7,263 nucleotides of DNA, from NCBI GenBank assembly GCA_031279735.1, contig JAITHX010000229.1, forward strand, positions 1 to 7,263, given 5' to 3'. The notes beneath the pieces are model-generated. The model did no database searches and had not been told where the DNA came from. It worked only from the letters and a program-made list of their open reading frames with translations. Made by a program: the position numbers and the translations under genes. Shown here piece by piece: positions 1-6,791 of this stretch (position 1 is its first letter; each line of letters opens with the position of its first letter). The DNA comes from Prevotellaceae bacterium. GTDB lineage: Bacteria > Bacteroidota > Bacteroidia > Bacteroidales > UBA932.

Positions 1-8
1 ATACTGAG

Positions 9-43
9 CCGACAGGCACTAACCACTAACCACTAACCACTAA
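9..43. repeat. 35-base perfect direct repeat, copy 1 (copy 2 at 100-134)
   Basis: Bases 9-43 are identical to 100-134, an offset of 91. The repeat begins CCGACAGGCAC and continues into the TAACCAC heptamers. Identity stops where copy 2 has a variant unit (TAATCAC). The 56 bases between the copies hold the right arm of the fold-back and a pyrimidine-rich spacer (80-99). Confidence 0.9.
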
Positions 44-47
44 CCAC
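20..47. repeat. Heptanucleotide tandem array, TAACCAC x4
   Basis: Four perfect consecutive copies of TAACCAC (20-26, 27-33, 34-40, 41-47). They are preceded by a CCGACAGGCAC lead-in and followed by a single inverted unit (AGTGGTTA, 54-61) that forms the fold-back. On the minus strand the unit reads GTGGTTA. Confidence 0.9.
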
Positions 48-99
48 TTGATTAGTGGTTAATGCCTGCGGCTTAGTATCTCCGTCTCTCTCCGCCCGT

Positions 100-134
100 C
101 CGACAGGCACTAACCACTAACCACTAACCACTAA
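100..134. repeat. 35-base perfect direct repeat, copy 2
   Basis: This is the second copy of the 9-43 sequence. The bases just to its left extend the core, so that the minus strand of 97-108 reads GCCTGTCGGACG. That is nearly the same 12-mer as found downstream of recQ at 6792-6803. Confidence 0.9.
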
Positions 135-145
135 TCACTAACCGC
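111..145. repeat. Heptanucleotide array at the GH3 3' end, TAACCAC x3 plus two variants
   Basis: Three perfect TAACCAC units (111-131) are followed by TAATCAC (132-138) and TAACCGC (139-145). The units become more divergent toward the GH3 gene, whose stop codon occupies 145-147 on the minus strand. The array therefore starts at the stop codon and forms the immediate 3' untranslated region of that gene. Confidence 0.88.
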
Positions 146-2739
146 TAAATTGTTATTTCGAACTGCACAGCTTGTTTGTCGGCGATAGCCTTTTTGTCGG
201 GCTGTTTGCCGCCTGCCGAGACGATTGCTTTTCCGGACTGGGTTACGGGCATTCCGTTTTCGTCGCGGGTTTGGAACTGTTCTGGGGCGAGGGTGAAGCT
301 GAGGGTTCGGGATTCGCCGGCTTTCAGATGAATTCGTTTGAAGGCTTGGAGCGAGCGGACGGGAACGCGGTATTTGCCGGCGGGGAGGGAGACGTAGAGC
401 TGGGCTACTTCGTCGCCGTCGTAAATGCCGGTGTTGGTTATTTTGATTGTGATTTCGGCGGGCTTGCCGGGTGCGAGTGCGGCTGGTGCTGAGACGGCTT
501 CGTAGGCGAATGAGGTGTAGCTAAGTCCGTGGCCGAATTCGAATTGCGGCTGCTGGCGGAAATATCGGTAGGTTCGTCCCTCCATGTCGAAGCTGGCGTA
601 GTCGGGGAGCTGGTCGATAGAGCGATAGAAGGTGACGGGGAGGCGTCCGGCGGGGTTATAGTCGCCGAATATTGCGTCGGCTATCGCTGTTCCGCCCGAC
701 TGTCCGGGGTACCAGGCCTGTATTATTGCGGGGATTTTTTCCGCGTCGGCGTCGAGGGCGAGTGCGCTGCCGCTGTTCAGCACCATAACAGTCGGTTTGC
801 CTGTTGCGAGGATTTTGCTTATCAGTCGTCGCTGTGGTTCGGGCAGCTGGATGTCCTTGCGGTCGCGACCTTCGTTTTCGAAGGATATATTGATTCCCAT
901 GCAGAGCACTACGAGGTCGGCTTCGGCGGCGGCGCGGAGAGCGTTGGCTTCGGCGTCGGGTTCGGGTATTTCCCAGAGCAGCCGCATGACGGACTGCGAG
1001 GAGTTTTCGCTGAAATAGTCTGCGCGTATGGCGTAGGGTTTGCCGGCTTCGAGGCGAAGGCGTTTGTAGTTTCGTTCGGGGTCGTATATTCCGTCCCACT
1101 TGGCTATGGTTTGGTTGTCGAGAAGCACTTCATAGCCGGAGAATCCTTCGGCGCCGAGCGCGTATTCTCCGGTGACCGGGGGGACTATCACACCTGTCCA
1201 GCGTGCGGAATAGAGGTCGAGGTTTTTGTCGGCGAAGGGAGTTCCCATGTAGAAGCATACGTTTATGAGGGAATCGTTGCGGACGAGTTCGGGTGTTCCG
1301 GCGCGGTCTTTGTTGGCGAAGTATTGGGCTTTCAGTCCGTGTGCGGACATGGTGGAATCGGTGTAGAAATATCGTGGTGCGACGGGCTGGAGGAAGGGAC
1401 GGTTTGCGTCGGCGGTGCATCCGAGCGCGAAGACGACTTCGGCTTTCGGGAGTTTTTCGCGGATGGCGTCGAAGGGTGTGACGAGATAGGGAGCGGAGCC
1501 GGAGTAGTTGCCTACCAATGCTTCGGGGTCGTTGGCGTTTGGTCCGACTACGGCTACTTTCTTCACGTCTTTGGAGAAGGGGAGGATGTTGCGGTCGTTC
1601 TTCAGGAGGACGAGCGATTTGCGAGCAACGTTGAGCGCTGCTTCCCGGTGCTGTTTGCAATCGACTGTGCTGAGGGGTATTTTGGTGTAGGGCTGGGAAT
1701 CGGGGCTGTCGAACTGTCCGAGTTTGAATCGGGCTTTCATCAGTCGCCTGACGGAGACGTCTATTTCGCTTTCGGCTATCATGCCTTTGGCAACGGCCGA
1801 GGCGAGGTTGGCGTAGGTGGTTCCGCAGTTGAGGTCGGTTCCGGCTTTGACCGACATAACGGATGATTCTTCGGGAGTTGCGGTGACGCGGTGGTGTTCG
1901 TGGAAATAGCTGACGCCGCCGCAGTCGGACACAATGTATCCGTCGAAGCCCCATTGGTTTCGGAGCAGGTCGGAGAGGAAGAGGCTGCCGCAGCAGGGGA
2001 GGTTGTTCAGGCGCTGGTAGGCGCACATGGCGGAGTAGGGATGCGCCTGTTCCACTGCTTTTTTGAAGTGTGGGAGATAGGTATCCCAGAGATCGTATTC
2101 GGAGGGGAGAACGTTTGCCGAGCGTCGGGTGGATTCGGGGCCGCTGTGGACGGCGAAATGTTTGACAGTAGCGACGAGTTTAAGGTATTGCGGGTGGTCG
2201 CCCTGCAGGCCTTTGACGAAAGGCACGGCGAGTTCGCCGGTGAGGTAGGGGTCTTCGCCGTAAGTTTCCTGTCCCCGTCCCCAGCGCGGGTCGCGAAAGA
2301 GGTTGATATTCGGCGTCCAGAAGGTGAGACCCTGGTTCATGCCCCGTTTGTCGCGAGCGGCGTAGAAGCTGTGTTTGGCGCGGGCTTCGTCGGAGATAAT
2401 GCTGGCGATGGCGAACATTTCCGCTTCGTCCCACATAGCCGCCATACCAATGGCTTGGGGGAATACGGTAGCAAGACCGGAGCGGGCGACGCCGTGCAGA
2501 CATTCGTTCCACCAGTCGAAGGCGGGGACGCCGAGTCGAGTTATGGCAGGGGCGGTGTTTTGCATCTGCGCCACTTTCTCGTCGAGTGTCATTCGCGACA
2601 CGAGGTCGGCGACGCGGTCGTCGAGGGCGAGTTTGGGGTTTTGGAACGGAAAGTCGAACTGTGTCGACTGGCATCCGGCGAGGATCGGGAAGAGTGCGAA
2701 GAGAAGTATTCGCTGGCAGTTTTTCTTCATGAAGTACAT
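145..2739 (-). CDS. GH3 family beta-glycosidase lipoprotein with inserted PA14 domain (probable beta-xylosidase or beta-glucosidase)
   Basis: An 864-residue exo-acting glycoside hydrolase that should release single sugars from the non-reducing end of plant-derived oligosaccharides. The N-terminus has a lipoprotein signal: KK, a hydrophobic stretch, and lipobox LAGC with Cys23, so the enzyme is probably anchored in a membrane facing the periplasm or surface. GH3 N-domain motifs are WWNECLHGV (76-84), RDPRWGRGQETYGEDPYL (149-166), KHFAVHSG (193-200) and the nucleophile motif VSDCGG with Asp272. The likely acid/base is Glu623 in ENEGRDR. A PA14-like insert (about 465-590) splits the C-terminal sandwich domain, and a fibronectin-III-like domain covers about 755-830. 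The SDC nucleophile motif and PA14 insert resemble Prevotella/Bacteroides xylosidases, but beta-glucosidase remains possible. Met4 (2730) is an equally plausible start and gives MKKN. It is divergent from the small lipoprotein gene at 2954. Confidence 0.95.
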   Translation of the reverse strand: MYFMKKNCQRILLFALFPILAGCQSTQFDFPFQNPKLALDDRVADLVSRMTLDEKVAQMQNTAPAITRLGVPAFDWWNECLHGVARSGLATVFPQAIGMAAMWDEAEMFAIASIISDEARAKHSFYAARDKRGMNQGLTFWTPNINLFRDPRWGRGQETYGEDPYLTGELAVPFVKGLQGDHPQYLKLVATVKHFAVHSGPESTRRSANVLPSEYDLWDTYLPHFKKAVEQAHPYSAMCAYQRLNNLPCCGSLFLSDLLRNQWGFDGYIVSDCGGVSYFHEHHRVTATPEESSVMSVKAGTDLNCGTTYANLASAVAKGMIAESEIDVSVRRLMKARFKLGQFDSPDSQPYTKIPLSTVDCKQHREAALNVARKSLVLLKNDRNILPFSKDVKKVAVVGPNANDPEALVGNYSGSAPYLVTPFDAIREKLPKAEVVFALGCTADANRPFLQPVAPRYFYTDSTMSAHGLKAQYFANKDRAGTPELVRNDSLINVCFYMGTPFADKNLDLYSARWTGVIVPPVTGEYALGAEGFSGYEVLLDNQTIAKWDGIYDPERNYKRLRLEAGKPYAIRADYFSENSSQSVMRLLWEIPEPDAEANALRAAAEADLVVLCMGINISFENEGRDRKDIQLPEPQRRLISKILATGKPTVMVLNSGSALALDADAEKIPAIIQAWYPGQSGGTAIADAIFGDYNPAGRLPVTFYRSIDQLPDYASFDMEGRTYRYFRQQPQFEFGHGLSYTSFAYEAVSAPAALAPGKPAEITIKITNTGIYDGDEVAQLYVSLPAGKYRVPVRSLQAFKRIHLKAGESRTLSFTLAPEQFQTRDENGMPVTQSGKAIVSAGGKQPDKKAIADKQAVQFEITI

Positions 2740-2774
2740 CTGTTTTGTGTTTTATAAAATAAAATAAATCATCG

Positions 2775-2782
2775 CAAATGTA
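2775..2782 (-). promoter_or_regulatory. Bacteroidota-type -7 element for the GH3 gene
   Basis: The minus strand reads TACATTTG, an exact match to TAnnTTTG, 35 bases upstream of the GH3 start at 2739. That would give a short leader. No matching -33 TTG is found 17-21 bases further upstream, so the promoter may be weak or activator-dependent. Confidence 0.5.
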
Positions 2783-2897
2783 GGACAATTTTTTGAATGG
2801 CGCTGTCGCTTCGTTCGGTTTTCGGCGGGCGGAAAATTCTCCCTTCCGTCGCGCGTGACTGTTTCGCTCGGTCGACGGCGTGCTCGGGATAGACGCA

Positions 2898-2927
2898 ATT
2901 GTTTGTACGGAAAATTAATTACTTTTG
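2898..2927 (+). promoter_or_regulatory. Bacteroidota-type promoter for the small lipoprotein gene
   Basis: The -33 box ATTG (2898-2901), an 18-base spacer and the -7 box TACTTTTG (2920-2927, exact TAnnTTTG) are present. Transcription would begin near 2934, about 20 bases before the ATG at 2954. This supports the 2954 start and excludes an upstream in-frame ATG at 2855, which lies before the promoter. Confidence 0.65.
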
Positions 2928-2953
2928 CAGTATTATTAATTATAAAACGTTAT

Positions 2954-3418
2954 ATGAAGATGAGAAATATCAAGTGTTATTTAGCCGGCATCGCGGTTGC
3001 GCTCGCGATTGCGGCGACGAGCGGGTGTCAGGATGTAGTGGAAGGGAATAATTGGTACACCGAGCATTTTGTAGTAAACTCCACGGATTGGGAGCTGCTG
3101 GGGGAGCCGAACGAGGCCGGGTCGTATTTTAAGTTCACATTCGACAAGATTCCGCTCGACGTGTCCTACAGCGGCGGGATGGTGTCGGTGTATAATTACA
3201 TCACCGACCGGGAAACCGGAAAGGAAAAGCAGGTGCAGCTGCCTTCGGAGGACTATATTCTGGAATTCGGCGCCAATGCGGAGTATTATTATTCCGTGAA
3301 GTACGATTACGCTATCGGTCAAGACGGCACCATCGACTTTATAATCTATGTGAGCGACTATATTACCGAAGGGCTGCCTCTCCCGACTATGAGATATCGG
3401 GTGGTGATAGTATGGTAG
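2954..3418 (+). CDS. Small uncharacterised lipoprotein (154 aa)
   Basis: I do not recognise a named function. The N-terminus is a clear type II signal peptide: basic MKMRNIK, a hydrophobic Ala/Ile-rich stretch, and a TSGC lipobox with Cys25. The mature protein (about 130 residues) is acidic and rich in Tyr, Val and Gly with alternating hydrophobic residues, which suggests a compact beta-sandwich. It includes NWYTEHF (about 32-38), a GGMVSVYNYI segment and a C-terminal YRVVIVW that looks like an edge strand. Small single-domain lipoproteins of this look are common in Bacteroidota. Acidic residues shortly after the Cys (CQDVVE) partly resemble surface-export signals, but this is only suggestive. 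The start at 2954 follows from the signal peptide and the promoter at 2898-2927. There is no Shine-Dalgarno, only an A/T-rich leader. It is divergent from the GH3 gene. Confidence 0.85.
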   Translation: MKMRNIKCYLAGIAVALAIAATSGCQDVVEGNNWYTEHFVVNSTDWELLGEPNEAGSYFKFTFDKIPLDVSYSGGMVSVYNYITDRETGKEKQVQLPSEDYILEFGANAEYYYSVKYDYAIGQDGTIDFIIYVSDYITEGLPLPTMRYRVVIVW

Positions 3419-3461
3419 GCTCGATGTTCGGGATGTTGCACAGTAAGCGTTACAAAATAAA

Positions 3462-3491
3462 TTGACTGTACTTTATCACCGCATAGCATTG
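3462..3491 (+). promoter_or_regulatory. Candidate promoter for the paaK-like/recQ operon
   Basis: TTG (3462-3464), a 19-base spacer and TAGCATTG (3484-3491) give a one-mismatch match to the Bacteroidota -33/-7 pattern. Transcription would begin around 3498-3500. That would place the hairpin at 3500-3533 at the very 5' end of the messenger, about 20 bases ahead of the start codon at 3555. Confidence 0.4.
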
Positions 3492-3519
3492 TTTTTTTTG
3501 CCGCATGGCAGTGTTTTTT
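3479..3519 (+). repeat. Tandem near-repeat, 22-base period
   Basis: CCGCATAGCATTGTTTTTT (3479-3497) and CCGCATGGCAGTGTTTTTT (3501-3519) differ at 2 of 19 positions. The first copy contains the candidate -7 box and the second forms the left arm of the hairpin at 3500-3533. Confidence 0.8.
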
Positions 3520-3533
3520 CACTGTTGTGCGGC
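3500..3533 (+). terminator. Hairpin between the lipoprotein and paaK-like genes: terminator or leader stem-loop
   Basis: GCCGCA (3500-3505) pairs with TGCGGC (3528-3533), and CAGTG (3509-3513) pairs with CACTG (3520-3524), around a T6 loop and a 3x3 internal loop. A GTTTTC stretch follows. It can act as a weak intrinsic terminator for the gene ending at 3418. If the promoter at 3462-3491 is used, it would instead be a 5' leader hairpin of the downstream operon. Confidence 0.5.
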
Positions 3534-3554
3534 GTTTTCTTAAAATAAAGTGCA

Positions 3555-4847
3555 ATGTATTCAAACGGACAACTCGACTTTTCCGATTCAGCCGCTTTAG
3601 CCGCATATCGCAACGCCCGCCTCGCGGAAAGCCTGCAACATGCGGCAAATCATTCGGCGTTTTATCGCAAACTGTTCGGCTCGGCTGGCGTCGATCCGGC
3701 GAAGATTCGCTCAACGGACGATCTCAAACTGATACCTCCGACGACGAAACGCGATCTTCAGCTCTTCAATTCGGACTTCTTCTGTGTGCCGCCTAAGCGA
3801 ATAGCCGAATATACCTCCACTTCCGGCACTCTGGGCGCGCCCGTTGTCGTTCCGCTTTCGGAAAACGACCTTCAGCGGCTTGCCTTCAACGAATATCTGT
3901 CGTTCGTCAAGATGGGGCTTTCGGACGAGGATGTGCTGCAGCTTGTCCTCACGCTCGACAAGCAGTTTATGGCCGGCATGGCATACTATCACGGCGCGCG
4001 GCGGATAGGGGCGGCTACGGTGCGCAGCGGACCCGGGGTGCCGGCAATGCAGTGGGACACTGTTTTTCGTCTCGGCACTACCGCTCTCGCCGCAGTTCCT
4101 TCGTTCGTTGTCAAGCTGCTCGACTATGCCGACGCCAACGGAATAAACTATGCAGGCTCGAAGGTGAAGCGGATACTGTGCATAGGCGAAAACATACGCG
4201 GCGCCGATCTGAGCTTGAACCTAATAGGGCAGAAAATCGTTTCGCGCTGGAACGTGGCTCTCCACTCGACCTACGCTTCCACCGAAATGCAAACGGCGTT
4301 TACCGAATGTTCCGCCGGCGCTGGGGGGCATGTACACCCGGAACTGCTTTTTGCCGAAATTCTCGACGACAGCGACAACCCTCTGCCCGACGGGGAGACG
4401 GGCGAACTCGCGGTGACGCTTTTCGGCGTCGAAGCGATGCCTCTGATACGCTATCGCACAGGCGACTTGTGCCGGATAGTCTCCGAACCCTGCAAGTGCG
4501 GGCGAACGGTGTCCCGAATATCGCCCATCGTGGGCAGAAAGGGACAAATGGTTAAGCTGAAGGGGACAACGCTCTATCCTCCCGCGATATTCGAAATACT
4601 CAACGGCTGCGAAGAGATAGAAGATTATGCGGTTGAAGTTTCGACCGGCGAACTCGGCACCGACGCTCTCACCGTTTACCTCGCTCTCAAACCTGACGGG
4701 TCGCTCGCCGCCGCCGAATCGCACCTTCGCTCGGCTCTCCGCGTGAGACCCGAAGTGAAAGCCTGCCCGCTTGCCGAGCTGCGCGACATGCAATGTTCGG
4801 AAGCATCAAGAAAAACAAGCAGATTCATAGACCGCAGAACGCAATAG
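3555..4847 (+). CDS. Phenylacetate-CoA ligase family protein (PaaK-like acyl-adenylating enzyme)
   Basis: A 430-residue member of the PaaK branch of the ANL adenylating enzymes. It is expected to activate a carboxylic acid with ATP and join it to CoA in the cytoplasm. Motifs in order: nucleotide-binding loop TSTSGTLGAP (87-96), YASTEMQT (240-247), ETGELAVT (281-288), RYRTGD (299-304) with the ribose-binding Asp304, the CKCGRT segment (313-318), VGRKGQMVKLKG (327-338), and the C-terminal RKTSRFIDRR (419-428), where Lys420 is in the position expected for the adenylation lysine. Length is normal for the family, and all core motifs are intact. No phenylacetate-degradation or indolepyruvate oxidoreductase genes are nearby, so the acid substrate cannot be assigned; an aromatic acid is the default guess. 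The start follows an A-rich leader without a clear Shine-Dalgarno. recQ begins 20 bases after the stop. Confidence 0.9.
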   Translation: MYSNGQLDFSDSAALAAYRNARLAESLQHAANHSAFYRKLFGSAGVDPAKIRSTDDLKLIPPTTKRDLQLFNSDFFCVPPKRIAEYTSTSGTLGAPVVVPLSENDLQRLAFNEYLSFVKMGLSDEDVLQLVLTLDKQFMAGMAYYHGARRIGAATVRSGPGVPAMQWDTVFRLGTTALAAVPSFVVKLLDYADANGINYAGSKVKRILCIGENIRGADLSLNLIGQKIVSRWNVALHSTYASTEMQTAFTECSAGAGGHVHPELLFAEILDDSDNPLPDGETGELAVTLFGVEAMPLIRYRTGDLCRIVSEPCKCGRTVSRISPIVGRKGQMVKLKGTTLYPPAIFEILNGCEEIEDYAVEVSTGELGTDALTVYLALKPDGSLAAAESHLRSALRVRPEVKACPLAELRDMQCSEASRKTSRFIDRRTQ

Positions 4848-4867
4848 CACAACACAACGAAGGAATC

Positions 4868-6775
4868 ATGGAACAGGACGACAAATATCGGAAAATACTC
4901 GAACGCTACTGGGGTTATACGCAATTTCGCTCGCTACAGGAGGATATCATCCGCGCGGTTGCGGAAGAACGGCGCGATACCCTCGCCCTCATGCCTACGG
5001 GCGGCGGCAAGTCGATCACCTTTCAGGTGCCGGCGCTGGCAATGGAGGGGATTTGTCTGGTGGTCACTCCGCTTATCGCTCTGATGAAGGATCAGGTCGA
5101 AAACCTCCGCAAAAGAGGCGTCAAGACGCTGCTCATACATTCGGGCATGACGAGCCGCGAAATAGATGTGACGCTGAACAATGCGGTGTTCGGCAACTTC
5201 AAGTTCCTCTACCTGTCGCCTGAACGATTAGGCACGGAGCTGTTCCTCGCACGGCTGCAAAAGATGAAGGTATGCCTGATAGCGGTTGACGAATCGCACT
5301 GCATCTCTCAATGGGGCTACGACTTTCGCCCTTCCTACCTTCGCATAGCCGACATTCGCCCGCTCCTTCCGGGCGTTCCCGTACTTGCGCTCACCGCCAC
5401 CGCCACCCCGCAAGTGACCGCCGACATCATGGAGAAACTCCGCTTCGGCGCCCCGCATCTGCTCAAGAAAAGTTTCGAGCGCAGCAATCTGGTTTATGTG
5501 GTTCGCACTGTCAAAGCCAAGGAATCCTACCTCGTCAACATATTCAGAAAGGAACAGGGCACGGGGATAGTTTACGTGCGCAATCGCGGCGAAACGAAAG
5601 CCACAGCCCATGCGCTCTCGTGCGCGGGCATCTCGGCCGATTTCTATCATGCGGGACTCAGCCCCGAAGTCCGCGCCGCGAAACAGGACGACTGGAAATC
5701 GGGGAAAACTCGCGTCATAGTGGCAACCAACGCTTTCGGAATGGGAATAGACAAGCCCGACGTTCGCGCGGTGGTTCATATCGACTTGCCCGATTCTGTC
5801 GAAGCCTACTTTCAGGAGGCTGGGCGGGCAGGACGCGACGGGAAGCGCGCCTACGCCGTGCTGCTCTATTCGGAAAACGATCGCTACAAGGCGGCAATGC
5901 GTTTCAGACACGGGTTTCCCAGTCCCGAACTGATAAAAAAGATATATCAAGCCGTCTGCTCGCACCTCCAAATACCCTACGGAGCTGGAAAGGGCGGAGC
6001 GTATTCCTTCGACATGATAGAGTTCGTGATAAAATACAGATACCATGCGCTCGCGGTGATGAGCGCCTTCAGCTTTCTGGCGCGCGAAAACATCGCCGAA
6101 CTGACGGACGAAATCAATAACCCCTCGCGGCTGCTGTTCCTCGTGAACCGCGACGACCTCTATAAAATCCAGATAAACAATCCCGACCTCGACATCCTCA
6201 TTCGCACCCTGCTCAGAACCTACACCGGACTGTTCACCGAATTTACCAACATCGACGAAGAGTATCTCGCCCGAATCCTCTCCAAGTCCCGCGACGATAT
6301 CTATCATTTGCTTTCGCGGCTCTCCCGCATGAAAATAGCGGAATATATCCCCAAGAGGCGATCGCCCATGCTGATAATGCACGAAGAGCGGCTCGACAGC
6401 AATAACATTCGCATCTCGGCGCAGAACTTCGGCGAAGCGAAAAAACGCTTCATCACCCGCATGGACGCAATGCTGGCGTATGCGGAAAACAGCAAAATCT
6501 GTCGCAGCGTCAGCCTTCTCAACTATTTCGGCGAAAGCGACGCGAAACCCTGCGGACAATGCGACGTATGCCGCTCCGGAAACTCGGAGAAAGCGGCGCG
6601 GCAGAAGTCGGACAGGATAAGGGAGCAAATCAGAGCGCGGCTTCGCCAGTCGCCCGTCGAGACCGATAAGCTAATCTCCGGCTTCGACGATCAGGAGGCA
6701 GCCATTCGGATAATTCGCGAAATGATGGAAAAAGGAGAAATAGTGGAAAAGGGGAAGTTAATTATGAATTGTTAA
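4868..6775 (+). CDS. recQ: RecQ-family ATP-dependent DNA helicase (635 aa)
   Basis: A superfamily 2, 3'-5' DNA helicase acting in recombination and replication-fork repair. Motifs: motif 0 FRSLQEDI (20-27), Walker A MPTGGGKS (42-49), DESHCISQWGYDFRP (141-155, DExH plus aromatic loop), TATAT (176-180), motif IV VYVRNR, motif V ATNAFGMGIDKPDVR (286-300) and motif VI QEAGRAGRDG (316-325). Four zinc-ligand cysteines are C545, C562, C565 and C568. They lie about 220 residues after motif VI, against about 55 in E. coli RecQ, and only 67 residues follow them, so the winged-helix material appears to precede the zinc site and no HRDC domain is evident. The start at 4868 is preceded by GAAGGA and begins MEQDDKY; an ATG at 4793 would overlap the upstream gene. 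The last five residues (LIMNC) and the stop are encoded within a heptamer repeat array. Confidence 0.93.
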   Translation: MEQDDKYRKILERYWGYTQFRSLQEDIIRAVAEERRDTLALMPTGGGKSITFQVPALAMEGICLVVTPLIALMKDQVENLRKRGVKTLLIHSGMTSREIDVTLNNAVFGNFKFLYLSPERLGTELFLARLQKMKVCLIAVDESHCISQWGYDFRPSYLRIADIRPLLPGVPVLALTATATPQVTADIMEKLRFGAPHLLKKSFERSNLVYVVRTVKAKESYLVNIFRKEQGTGIVYVRNRGETKATAHALSCAGISADFYHAGLSPEVRAAKQDDWKSGKTRVIVATNAFGMGIDKPDVRAVVHIDLPDSVEAYFQEAGRAGRDGKRAYAVLLYSENDRYKAAMRFRHGFPSPELIKKIYQAVCSHLQIPYGAGKGGAYSFDMIEFVIKYRYHALAVMSAFSFLARENIAELTDEINNPSRLLFLVNRDDLYKIQINNPDLDILIRTLLRTYTGLFTEFTNIDEEYLARILSKSRDDIYHLLSRLSRMKIAEYIPKRRSPMLIMHEERLDSNNIRISAQNFGEAKKRFITRMDAMLAYAENSKICRSVSLLNYFGESDAKPCGQCDVCRSGNSEKAARQKSDRIREQIRARLRQSPVETDKLISGFDDQEAAIRIIREMMEKGEIVEKGKLIMNC

Positions 6776-6791
6776 TTATGAATTATGAATT
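6757..6791. repeat. Heptanucleotide array at the recQ 3' end
   Basis: Five 7-base units: GTTAATT, ATGAATT, GTTAATT, ATGAATT, ATGAATT. The first 14 bases (6757-6770) are repeated exactly at 6771-6784. The array starts inside the recQ coding sequence, so it encodes that protein's last residues, and it provides the TAA stop (6773-6775). Confidence 0.88.

Larger units (their letters stand above)
1..79. repeat. Imperfect inverted repeat (fold-back) with heptamer loop
   Basis: The left arm ATACTGAGCC (1-10) pairs with GGCTTAGTAT (70-79) with one G/T mismatch. CAGGCA (13-18) pairs with TGCCTG (63-68), and TAACCACTAA (20-29) pairs with TTAGTGGTTA (52-61). Only a c/a mismatch (19/62) and one bulged base (a12) interrupt a stem of about 27 pairs. 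The loop (30-51) contains further TAACCAC units that could pair with the same right arm in shifted registers. It lies downstream of the minus-strand GH3 gene. There is no T-run after the stem in either direction, so a simple intrinsic terminator is not supported. Confidence 0.85.

Noticed and set aside
20..145. Telomere-like repeat, because TAACCAC resembles CCCTAA-type units
   Set aside because: The array is short, internal, paired with an inverted unit and followed by a gene; the likeness to telomeric repeats is superficial.
9..147. CRISPR array
   Set aside because: The units are contiguous 7-mers without spacers, and only two larger copies exist with an interval unlike a spacer; no cas genes are present.
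529..1866. A 445-codon open frame on the plus strand opposite the GH3 gene
   Set aside because: The opposite strand encodes an unmistakable GH3 enzyme with all motifs; the plus-strand translation is low complexity (rich in Gly, Val, Phe, Glu), typical of a codon-bias shadow, and has no family features.
2855..2953. Upstream in-frame start extending the small lipoprotein by 33 residues
   Set aside because: It would bury the signal peptide behind an Arg-rich stretch and begins before the -33/-7 promoter at 2898-2927.
4793..4867. Earlier in-frame ATG for recQ
   Set aside because: It overlaps the end of the PaaK-like gene, adds a non-helicase N-terminus, and the ATG at 4868 has a purine-rich GAAGGA just ahead and gives the usual RecQ beginning.
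5228..6628. A 466-codon open frame on the minus strand opposite recQ
   Set aside because: It lies antisense to conserved helicase motifs and has no recognisable domain or signal; it is a shadow of GC-biased codons.
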